This document shows, one piece after another, positions 1 to 9,488 of a DNA stretch of 25,726 nucleotides. The translations under genes and the position numbers were made by a program. The stretch is from NCBI GenBank assembly GCA_034387635.1, contig JAOANU010000038.1, forward strand, positions 1-25,726, written 5' to 3'. Each line of letters starts with the position of its first letter. The first letter of the stretch is position 1. Origin of the DNA: Rhodosporidiobolus odoratus. Its lineage: Eukaryota; Basidiomycota; Microbotryomycetes; Sporidiobolales; Sporidiobolaceae. The notes under the pieces were generated by a model, which saw only the letters and a program-made list of their open reading frames with translations, did not search any database and was not told the DNA's origin.

Positions 1-1432
1 GCAAAAGTGGGGGCGATGCAAAGTGAGGGGCGGCTGAGAGCGTAAAAGTCCGTTGTTCTTGCGAACATGCAGAAGCCATTCTCTAGGTATGTGGCAGGTG
101 TGTGTCAGAGGCCTCGCCCACTTGCTACACCCCTCCAGGCCGGGGGCGTGAGTAAGAACGCACCCCTGCAAATCGCAATCTCTTTTTCCCCCTCAAAACT
201 TAGCGCCCCCGTACTGATGCCCCTGCAGCTTACTGCCCCTTATACACCCATGACAGCCGCCCGTATTGTGCTCGACACCGCAGTTGTGCGCGACAGCCAA
301 GGTCAAACTTCCTCGGACGGCGAACGGTCGAAAAAGCTGGCAAATTCTCGGAACATCGACATTGCAGACCTAGGCATGAGAGCGACTTTTGGCAGAAGTT
401 GAGTGGATACGGAGAAAAGCGTGCACGTGAAAAAGGCGGTACAGTACATCCCGATCAGAAAGGGTCACGGAAGAAAAGAGAAGAGTGCAATTTGTCTGCA
501 TCTGTGGACTTGCAATGAGCAGGGCTATGCCCTTGGAGCCCACAGTGTCTCTCCAGTATGCGTTGGCCAGGTACTGTCAAGTAGACGAGGAAGTACCGGC
601 TTCACCAAAAAGCCATCTATCTTATACTTGCTATGATGAAGATGAATCTGACGGAATGGCCCGTGGGCCATACGGGGCCATGAGCTCCGTAGACCCCAGA
701 AGGGTCTGAGAAAGGCAACATATAAGGACCAGCACTAGCCGCCTTCTAAGGCCACGAGGAAAGGCTGCAGAGCAGAGCACGATGAGAGCGCCGATTGAGA
801 AGGTCCTGGGGTAAAGGCAAAGTGCAAGTCATCTCACAATCTGCCCGGTGCATGTCGTTGTTGAGCAAGACTGAAAGCCTAGGGAACAGAAAAAGACAAT
901 GGCAGACCTTCCTCCCAAAGCTTCATGTTGTACCGCCAACCTTGACAGCGTCATAAGTCTGCCTCACTTTTCCGGTCAGCAGCTCACCTCTCCCATGGTG
1001 CCTTTGCTTGCTTTGCCTGAGCTGTGCGGCAATGCAGGTGCCATGACCATTTTATACTCCAAGTGTCGAGGGAACTCAAAGCTTTCAAGGTAGTCTTTGG
1101 GGCGAGGCGCGAGCAAACCACAACAACCAATCTATTGCGAGAGCGATAGTCAAATCGAGAGCGGGATAACAAAAGACGAAGTCGAGGGGAAGGGGAAGTC
1201 TGTAGAAGAGAAAGAGAAGGAAAACAACAAGCGAGGTAGGGGAGCGAGGTAGAGCGAGGTGGCTTGCTACGTAGCTACAACGGGAAAGTAATAAAGTATG
1301 AAAGGGGGAAGGCTGAGAGATGCGAGACGAGGGCGAGCGATCGAATTAGAGTAAGGAAAAGGAAATGGCGGGTGGAGGGCGGAGGAGCAGGGGACGACGA
1401 CCTAGACCCTGACATGTACTGCCAGCGTTGCA

Positions 1433-2396
1433 CTAGCTCTCCCAGGGCCTCCAGGGCCCAACGCTCGGAGCCCCGGTACCCAGGCCTTGTCCAACCAGTG
1501 GGTTCAACTGCCCGCCATGTAGACCGGGGTGAAAGGATAACGCATCAGTGACTTGCTCATAAGCTCGGAGATATTGGACCAGAATGACTGCTGGGCCACA
1601 GAAACGGACAAAGACATACCTGATCACGGCTGCTTGTTTGCTGGTGAGGATTCAACGCGATGGTCACCACTGCCGACGCAAGCGGCCCGGTCCTGACATC
1701 TGGGTGGTACGGTTGAGCGGGACCCGCTATTCCACCGGGGCCTGACCCACTCGGACGGTGATCATGCAGCATGTTTTGCGATGGATGGTGTGACGCAGCC
1801 CGTAACTGCTGGGTATGCTGTCAGTCAGCTCGGGCAGGAAACGAGAGACGGAGAAGCGCACCTGAGCATCGATAACCTTATAAGGTCTATGGTTGTTGGG
1901 CCCATCGGCAGGGAGGGGATAACCTGAAAGCAGCAAGGTGGGACATGGTCAGATGGGCTCCTGAGGTGGCTAGATTGGCAAGTAGGCTGAGAGCGGGGTA
2001 CGTACGCTTTTTGTTGCGTGCACCGTTGTGAGCACGGTCGGGCTCGGGCTCCGAGTCCGGGCCATCATCTTCCTCCAGAGGTGTCTTTTGACCGCTCGTG
2101 CGGAGAGCCTTTGACGTGTAGGGAGTACCATCCTTCTTGACTACCTCTCGGTCCTCCATGAACGCCGCTACTGCCGCGAAGAGGCTGTAATTCTTGCCGA
2201 GAAAGGGATATTGCCTCCAGGCCCGAATGACTTCCGTGGGGTCCAACTCGTTATCTTTGCGAAGATCATCTTCGTAATGTCCGAAATAGATTCTGGCTGC
2301 GAGCGAACAGGTGTAAGTAGATCCGAGACATTGGCATAGTAAGGAGGATAGGGACATACCTCGAGTAAATACTCTTCTTGCCCGCCTCGTGAACAT
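1433..2396 (-). CDS. Repeat-borne gene of unknown function, left copy (open)
   Basis: The product is not recognised. The proposed exons are 2396-2360, 2296-2006, 1923-1862, 1808-1620 and 1507-1433, with GT-AG introns of 63, 82, 53 and 112 nt. Every junction keeps frame and gives 217 residues. The protein has a basic start (MFTRRARRVFTR), a middle with YFGHYED, an IRAW motif and PFLGKNYS, an acidic stretch (EEDDGPDSEPEPD), then a low-complexity His/Pro/Gly-rich tail. No signal peptide or membrane segment is seen. The start is uncertain: the right copy has an earlier in-frame ATG, and the same frame here is blocked upstream by a 2-nt difference. The introns are nearly identical to those of the right copy while the exons differ in blocks. 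That supports a real coding gene, but expression is unproven. Confidence 0.5.
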
Positions 2397-2623
2397 GCGG
2401 CTGCCGCCGACGATCTCGTTATCGCGTGCGTACCAGTCTTCACCCTTTTCGTCAGATTTCGCGAGTCCGGAGGCTGGCTCGGGTAGGCGGGAGTATTCAT
2501 TCGCTGACGTTGGCGTTTACCACGGTCTTCGTAAAAAGGAGCAGCTGGAGTTAGGTCTTCGGTGCCGTGAAACAAGTCAAAGTCCAACGGAGGGGTTCAG
2601 GAGAGAAAGCGAAGGAAGAGAAG

Positions 2624-2637
2624 GAGAGAGAGAGAGA
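2624..2637. repeat. GA/CT microsatellite in left repeat copy
   Basis: This short GA dinucleotide run lies just upstream of the repeat-borne gene. The same site in the right copy (20936-20967) is about twice as long, so it is a length-variable microsatellite. Its CT-rich face points toward the gene, as in many fungal leaders. Confidence 0.8.
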
Positions 2638-2696
2638 AGGAGAAAGGGAAAGAAACCGCGGAGTAATTAGTGCGACTCCGAGGAGCGAGCACCGCC

Positions 2697-2871
2697 CCGC
2701 CTCCCTACTTGGCTCTACATTTTTGTTTTTCGCACGAAAGAAAATACTGCAACGAGGCTCGAGCTCGCTCCGGTTACGCATCGGCACGGCGCAAAAAATG
2801 TTGATGCAAACCTCAACCTCTCTTTTCCCTTCCCTCGACTCCGCCTCCCTCGCCGGTTGTGCCCCGACATC
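2697..2871. other. Short gap between repeat edge and aldehyde dehydrogenase stop
   Basis: These 175 bp are unique sequence and must hold the 3' UTR and transcript end of the minus-strand aldehyde dehydrogenase gene. No gene or clear poly(A) signal was identified by eye. The repeat edge is therefore very close to the end of the gene. Confidence 0.6.
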
Positions 2872-5800
2872 CTACTGTCCCTTCAACCCCCCCTTCACAA
2901 CCGCCAACACGCCAATCAAAACTCCAATCGTCTTCAGCAGTAATCCGAGTCCGAACTTCCTCGGACGACGGACGGTCGAGCCGATGGTGAGGAGGAGCAT
3001 GCGGAGATTTTGGGCTACGAAGGGGGAGGGGGCGCGTTGAGCAGGAGCGGGTAGTATCCAGGGGAGTCATACGATCGGAGTGAGGAACGTTCAGCACAGA
3101 ACCCCGAGCACAGGAGGACGTAAAGGAGGATTGAGAAAAGAAAACGCACGAGTGTAAGGCGGGTAATTCGCCTTCATAGCCAAATCCATCCAAATCGGGA
3201 TCGACGCATGCGGACGCAACGAAGTGAACGCATCAAAGGTCCTGCAAAACCTCGAAATCAAACCGGCGTCAGCAAGGGATTCGAGCCGGGAAGAAGGTAA
3301 AGGCAGAACGCACGCTTTGCCATGGTAAGTACCCCAACCACTTCCGCCCCGACCGCCGAAGGGCAGGTTCGGAATGATGAATTGCATGATGCAGTCGTTG
3401 TGGAGGAAAGTGCCGGAGGGAACGTTGTGCAGGACTGCGCCATCACCGCAACGTAATCAGCAGCTTTCCCCGGACCGGACCGGCATTCCCTCCCGCCGCA
3501 CTGGTAGAAAGGGAGAAAGAGAGGCATGAAAAAGCACAGGAAAGAAGTGAGCAGGAACTTACAGTATTCCACATCCGCCGCCTTCTGACTAAAAACATAA
3601 AGCGCCAAAGGCGTCTCCCTAGCCTTGATGAAACTCGCCATCGCGTCACGATCAGGAAGAGTGACGACGGGAAGGATAGGACCGAAGAGTTCCTCTGCAA
3701 GTTCCGCAAGTAGATGACACGGGAGGAAAAGAGTCAAGTCAACGCCGCGATCAACCTGGGCGCGTTCAAGCCTTCTTCTCTGACGTTTCGTAGCGGCATA
3801 AGAAAGCAGAGACGAAAGACGCGCAACGTACCGCTCATCAGCGAATCCTCCCCATCAACTCCCTCTACAACCGTAACCTCCAACCCCCTCGTGTCATCGT
3901 CCCTCCCTCCACCATACACGACCTTGCCCTTCGTCTGATCGAGCAACTTGCACAGACGCGAATAGTGTCCGGGCGAGATGATGCGCGAGTAGTCTGGCGT
4001 GGAGAGGGAGCTGGCAGGGGTCTTGTCGGAGGATGAGGCGGAGAAGGTGGCGAGGTTGCGCTTGATCGCGGGGATGAGACGAGCTGAGGTGGAACGAGTG
4101 GTAAGAATGTAGTCCGGACTGTCGGGTCGGCGTAAAGAGGGCGACAGGTTCGGCCCGAAGGCGGAATTGGGAAGGTCAGCTGTCAATTCTAGATGGTGGG
4201 CGTGAGGGGATAGCGGAGAGAGCGTACGCAATACAGACCTATAAACGCCGAATGCCTCGTAAGTACCAGAATCAGCTAGAGGAAAGGTAGACAAGCGCAC
4301 CTGGCCCGCATTGATCCACTTCCCCCAAGCCACCCTCTTGGCCACAACCTCCATTTCCGAATCGCTCAACCCATCCAGCACAACCGCAGGACTCTTGCCT
4401 CCCAACTCAAGCGTCGAAGTGCACAGCATATCTGCCGCAGCATGAGCCACGACTTTGCCGATGCGCGTCGAACCGGTGTAAAAGATGTGGTCGAAGCGGA
4501 TCCTGGGCGAAGCAAAGGGGGTGGCATGGTCGATGTCTTTGGCGTTCTGGAGGAGCTCGCTGGTTTGCTCGATACCTCCAAGGATGACAGCGTAGGCGGA
4601 TGAGTCGAGGTACTGCGGAAGGAGGCGGGCAATAAGAGCGGCAGTGACTGGCGCGAGCTCAGATGGCTGTGGCGGGAGCATCGATAGTGAGGGAGACGAG
4701 AGGAAGGTGTGTTGTGCGTCACGATTTTAGTTAAGCGAGAAAGAAGCAGTAAGGGTCAGTAACAGAAATGGACGGCACGAAGGGATCTTTACAAATGTAG
4801 CGCGAGACGTACCTTGAGGATGCAGGTGCAACCAGCAGTGATGGCGCCGATTACAGGAACAAGCAGAAGCGAGATGGGGTCTAATTTCGGCTGAGCAAGG
4901 TAAGCTATCGTCCGCGTTACTTCCCTCGGCGCGCGAGTCAACGCAAGTCGCCCACGCAGCCATCGAGGAGCGCAGTCTGACAGTGTTGACAGGGCAAGAA
5001 ATGAAACGCACAATTCCAAGTCCCGATCACCAATCCAACTCCCTTGGGTTCCTTCCTAACCTTGGGGTTAGTCGCCTTCCACATCAAATCCGTCGCAACC
5101 TTTTCCTCCTTGTTCCACTTCTCGAGGTTCTTGACATTGAGGTTGATCTCGTGCTTGAACAGGCTGAGCTCCGAGATGAGGGTTTCGGTGTGAGGACGCG
5201 AGAGATCGGCAGTGACGGCCTCGCAGAGCGCGGTTTCGTTCTCTTGCTGTGGGTCGCCGTCGTCAATACGGTGTCATTGAGTTCAGCATGGAGGAAACAA
5301 GAGGAGGAGAGGAAAGAGACGAACGATCATTTCGCCGAACCTGTAAAGCTGCTCCCTCCGCCACGCCAGCGGGCGGGTCTTGCCGGACTGGAAAGTCTCG
5401 AAGACCTTGGCGAAGATCTATAAGGCGATGATTGAAGGTAGTTGGGATGCAGGGGGACGAGGGAGGGTGGTCGCAGAGTGTCATTGACGAGCGGTAGAGG
5501 GAAAAGGAGAGAAAAGAAAAGAGATTTGTCAGTACCGCCATAGCGACTTGTGCTCTTCCCGCGAGGTCAAGACAGCCTTTACGAGTCGCCTATACAGTAT
5601 GGCGAGCTTGCTCAGGTGCAGGTGTCGTGTTCACCCTGTCAAATCACCTCCGTGGTCCAGGGAAAAGTTGACGAGATTGACTCGAATCTTGTCCTGACCA
5701 CCGTTCGAGTGCGCGAGCATCCACTGCCTCGCGTGCGGCTGACCCTCTCTCCCTGTCCCTGTCCCTCCCCCTCTGTGAAAGCATCTCGTATCGCCGCCTC

Positions 5801-5951
5801 CACTCCTCCCAGTCCGTGATGTTCTCCACCCTCTCGAACTCCTTGCCACTCCAAACAAGCGACGCACGGGTTGGACGTCCTCGACCTTTGTCCAACTGTC
5901 TTCACCCATGTTGTATTGCTTGCTGATTGACTTGTTGTGAATCGAGGACAT
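2872..5951 (-). CDS. ALDH3-type fatty aldehyde dehydrogenase (HFD1-like)
   Basis: The protein should oxidise medium- and long-chain aldehydes to acids with NAD(P)+. Fungal HFD1 relatives act in sphingolipid breakdown and in making 4-hydroxybenzoate for ubiquinone; which role applies here is inference. Exons: 5951-5868, 5589-5536, 5417-5325, 5246-5012, 4880-4813, 4666-4301, 4238-4228, 4118-3832, 3694-3563, 3434-3314, 3241-3150, 3014-2872, giving 561 residues (yeast Hfd1 is about 530). Landmarks are SGKTRPLAWR (about 57-66), the cofactor motif FYTGSTRIG (about 240-248), the general base in LELGGKSP (Glu 265), the nucleophile in NAGQ-VCIA-PDY (Cys 302), EELFGPILPV, and NLPFGGRGGSGWG. A hydrophobic C-terminal segment, GLLLKTIGVLIGVLAVV, fits a membrane tail as in Hfd1. 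The catalytic Cys sits in an 11-nt micro-exon. The first two exons (5' end) are the least certain part. Confidence 0.9.
4228..4238 (-). other. 11-nt micro-exon carrying the aldehyde dehydrogenase catalytic Cys
   Basis: On the minus strand the exon reads GTCTGTATTGC, between an upstream AG acceptor and a GTACGC donor. Joined to NAGQ (exon end 4301) and to the exon starting at 4118 it gives NAGQVCIAPDYILTT, matching the family's Cys motif. Without it the frame is lost and no Cys is present. The flanking introns are 62 and 109 nt. Confidence 0.8.
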
Positions 5952-6580
5952 CTCTGATGAGCGAAAGTAGGGAGGCGGGAATCAAGTATTCAAGGGTGGC
6001 GGACAACGAGTGCGGTCAAGTAGAGCTGATATAAATCTCTCCGAATGGATCCCAAAGCAAACGAGCGAGAACGACCAGAGGGAAACAGACTTTTGTTGGA
6101 TTGTTGCCAACTTTGCCAACTTGGTCATCAGTTCGGTTACTTCGGTATGTATTTTCGATCCGTGGTCATTCCGCTCTATTCTCAACCTCCACTCGACGAT
6201 GAGACAAGCTAATCGGCTTCTCCCTTTTCTTGACGCCGACCTCTCTCGCACGCCGGAATCAGCAGCCACATTCAAGCATTCCAACAAGTCAAGCCATGGT
6301 ATAAGAAAAGAAGCATCCACACCAGGGCGAAGAGGGAAGACTCACTAGAGCGAGTAGCGGAGGTGGACGGAAGAACCAAACAAGGGTATTTTTGCGAATT
6401 TGCGACGACGCTGACAACGACGAGAACGAGGGGTGTTTTACGCGAGAGAGTATGCGAGTCTGGGTACTCATCAGAGAGAGGGAAAGGTATAGGTAATCGG
6501 TGTAAGAAAGGGGATAAAGAAAGGAGTAAAATAGAGATGGAAAAGAGAAGAAAAGAAAAGGGTGCTCTCGACGCCCATTC
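5952..6580. other. Intergenic region: HSF 3' flank and aldehyde dehydrogenase promoter
   Basis: These 629 bp separate two tandem minus-strand genes. The part next to 5951 should hold the aldehyde dehydrogenase promoter and leader; the part next to 6581 holds the HSF gene 3' UTR. Open frames of about 110 codons exist on both strands but show no family motif or convincing splice pattern. No further feature is supported. Confidence 0.5.
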
Positions 6581-9488
6581 CTAGCCCCTCGTCCCGCCCG
6601 CCGTACACCCCCTCATCACCTGTTGCGGACTCGACCCCGCCGACGTCGACCCTGCAGTACCGGTACTCCCACTCGCAGATCCCCCACCACCCCCACCACC
6701 ATCAAACGCATTCAGGGAAGAACTCGATAGGTGAGACGACAACGGGCGATGATGATGATCTTGGGTAGGGTGGCGCAGCGAGGAGGAGGAGGGAGACGAG
6801 CTAGATGGATCACCCGAGCCGCCGCCGCTGCCGGTGGTTGGATCGGCAAAAGGCTGCTGGTGCTGAGAAGGAGGGAGAGGGTAGACCTGCCCTTCAACCT
6901 GTATCCCCAACCCAATAAGTCCCTGCGCTGCCGCCTCTGATCCACCCGAACCCGACTCAGACAGAGAGCCAGAGAAGCTAGCAGGCTGAGACCCCTCTGC
7001 CGAGTTGGGGAGGGAATGAAAAGTCGTCGTAGCGGGAGAGGCGGAAAGGGGAGGGGGAAAGAGGTGCTGAGTATTGATTTGCAGATGTAGCTGCGGTTGC
7101 TGCTGTACGTGGTCGCAAGACGGGTCGAAGTGACGCTGGTGCGAGGCTGGGAAAGTAGATGAGCCGGCGTAGGCGGAAGTCGGGTAGTTAGGCAGGCGAG
7201 GAGCAAGATCGACAGGAGAGGGAAGGTGGGAAGGGAAATTTGGCGGATGCAAGTGCTCTACAGAAGACTGCTGGGAGAGCTGACCGAGGTGTGAAGGCGG
7301 ATGAGCTGGAGAAAGATGCCGCTGCTGCGAGGGATCGAAAGAAGGCGGAACTGCAGCGCTGGACTGGATGATGTCGAGCGAGACAGATGCGTCGGGGAAG
7401 CGAGGGTCGAAGACGTAAGTGGGGAAGTCTCGCAACTCTACGGACGGGAAAGGACGACGAGTCAGCCGTGACCTCACCCAGGAGAGAAAAGGAAAAGCAG
7501 CGGACGGTGTCCTCCACTCTCGAGCGCCCTCTTCAGCTGCGAAGCGAGATCCACCGCCTGCGCACAGCGTTCCGAGCTCTCATGAAGTAACCGATTGTAC
7601 AGATTCAGATCGGTATGCATTCGACGAGTCAAGGTCACAAGCTCATCGCGCTCGGCACGGATTGCCTCGGCAGGGTTGATCTGGTGAACCGGCTGAGGTT
7701 GGGCGGGAATGACGGGAGGACGCGGGAAGACGCTTAGCTGCGGCGAGTGATCGAAGAGTCCGAGAGATGGAGAGGCGGGACCTGTCAGCCCGGAGGGAAG
7801 AGAGCCGCTGCTTTGAGCAAAGGCTCCGCTGAACTGGCGGAGAAGGGGAGCGGGTGGTGCGGGGATTGAAGGCGGCAGATGGAAGGCTACTGTAGTAGCC
7901 GGAGGCGATTGATGGAAGAAGCGGGGAGCGGGCGGAAAGGGAGGAGGTACAGAAGGTAGGAGGAGCAGGGGTGGGGACCGTCGAAGCAGCTGCGGCTGGG
8001 AAGGCCGGTGCCCTGGGGCTGTCAGGAAACGTCGAGTCATCCCCCTCGTACTCGTCGTCGTCCTGCCATGCCGCCTTGCGTTTCGTCGCCGAGGGACGGC
8101 GAGCGCGTCTTGGCTGATCGTCGTCTGCGGTGGCGGGAGGAGGCGGACGACGTTTGATGCGGTCAAGGGCGTCGATGTCTCCGCGACGGAACTCGGCGTG
8201 CGAGAACTCCCAGGCGGGATCGGTCGTGCGCACACCCCGAGGAAGCTTGTTGACCTGGAAAGAGAGGAAACGTGGATAGGGGGACGGGTCCACTGCGTCA
8301 GCACAGCCGGCACTGGTAGGACACAGAAGAGCGCACCTTGTGAAACCCGTACATGTTAAGCTGCCTGACGAAGGACGAAAAGTTCGAATGCTTAAAGTGT
8401 CGACCGAGGCACTCGCTGGCGAAGAGATCGGGGTCGAACACAGTAAACGAATCACCCTCCTTTGAGAACTTGACGAGATGCTGAAAGGTCGGATCGTGCA
8501 ACAGCCTGCGGGAAAAGGGTAAGGAGGGACGACAAGTTGGAGACGAGCAAGAAAAATTGAGAATGAGAAGGTCAGCCTTCGAGCGTGGTTCTCTTCCCTC
8601 CGAGGAAGGGGGCGGAAAGGGAAGAGCGCACTGGTACAGCTTATAGATGAACGCCCCGGACCCAGTCACAGACTTGCTCGCTACCTTCTCCATTGGATCC
8701 ACTTCTTCCACACTGCCCTGCGTCGGCGCACCGTCCCCATCCGACAGCTCCCCGATATTATATCTCTTCTCACTAGCCTTCCTCCTCAGATTCATCCTCG
8801 ACGTTCCCGGCGTAAATGAGTCGAGGTCGCCAGTTTGGTCGAACGTCGCACCGAGGGGAGAAGGTCGAGAATGAGCGAGCGAGTTCATGCCTGGGGGCGC
8901 GGTATCGGTGTCCAGGAAGCGAGAGCGCTTGCGAGGCGATGCAGCAGTAATGTACTCTGAAGGCAAGATGGGAGAGGCGAAAATGGAAGACGCTGATGAA
9001 GCGGTCGCCTCGGGGTTTAGAGAGTTCGATCGAGGGTCGACTTTGGTTGCAGCGTGCCCTCGAGTTGATATAAGATGGGGTGCGACGAAGGGGAAAGCGG
9101 TGGTTGAGTGACTGCTGGCATCGTGCGCACTGCCGGCGCTTCCAGGCGAGTTGGTGGCTCCGACAGGTGATCTGAGCGTGAGAGGGCTGAGAGACGGCAT
9201 GGACTGCGAGGATCCCGACGAGGTTGAGATGGCGGAGGTGAGTGAAGGAGTGTATCGGTGGGAAGAATCAGGAAGCTCGCTGGAAGCGGTCATCGCTTGA
9301 GAGACGGAGATGTGCAAAGCAGGGACATCGGTTCTCATTGCGGCGGCGGCGGAGGTTGGAGCATGAAGAAAGGAAGAGGAAAGAGTAGAGAGAGATGAAG
9401 AGAGGGGCAGGACGGGAGTTGTGGAGGATGAAGAGGAGAAAGAGGAGACTACGGAGCCGGTGTTTTCGCGGTTCACGGTGCTCGGCAT
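6581..9488 (-). CDS. HSF1: Heat-shock-factor-type transcription factor
   Basis: This nuclear DNA-binding protein should bind GAA/TTC heat-shock elements as a trimer and drive chaperone genes. Exons: 9488-8632, 8505-8337, 8254-7951, 7889-7518 and 7437-6581, giving 852 residues. The HSF DNA-binding domain begins near residue 278 (AFIYKLYQLLHDP) and contains the recognition-helix signature HFKHSNFSSFVRQLNMYGFH, followed by NKLPRGVRTTDPAWEF; it is split by two introns. A heptad-like region around residues 514-565 (from NPAEAIRAERDELV) fits the trimerisation coiled coil. It lies about 130 residues after the domain, behind a Pro/Ser-rich spacer. A Ser/Gly/Gln-rich C-terminus could be an activation region. 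The N-terminal 277 residues are Ser/Thr-rich. HSF1 is favoured, but an SFL1-like member of the same family cannot be excluded from sequence alone. Confidence 0.9.

Larger units (their letters stand above)
1..2696 (-). repeat. Left copy of a ~2.65 kb inverted repeat element
   Basis: The reverse complement of this block matches 20879-23505 almost throughout. Visible differences are scattered substitutions, small indels and a few dense clusters inside exons. Homology ends at about 2696, next to a short palindrome (CTCCGAGGAG). At the other side it runs off the window, so the true outer end of the element is unseen. The block contains a GA-rich tract (about 2624-2637), a five-exon gene on the minus strand (2396-1433), a CT-rich stretch downstream of that gene, and a 111-codon open frame on the plus strand (67-402) that is also open in the other copy. 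I see no transposase, reverse transcriptase or target-site duplication. The class of element is unknown; it could be a non-autonomous transposon or a segmental duplication. Confidence 0.93.

Noticed and set aside
1..2696. Transposase, integrase, reverse transcriptase or terminal repeats in the inverted element.
   Set aside because: None of the translations shows such motifs, and the element's outer end is not visible in the left copy.
4119..4300. Loss of the catalytic Cys in the aldehyde dehydrogenase (ACCTGT near 4153 followed by shifted frame).
   Set aside because: The apparent loss disappears when the 11-nt micro-exon 4228-4238 is used; phase and motif then fit exactly.
5644..5895. Protein-like frame with WEEWRRRYEML on the minus strand inside the proposed first intron of the aldehyde dehydrogenase.
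   Set aside because: It cannot be joined in frame to the conserved exons with consensus splice sites, and no family relation is seen. It keeps the gene's 5' end uncertain.
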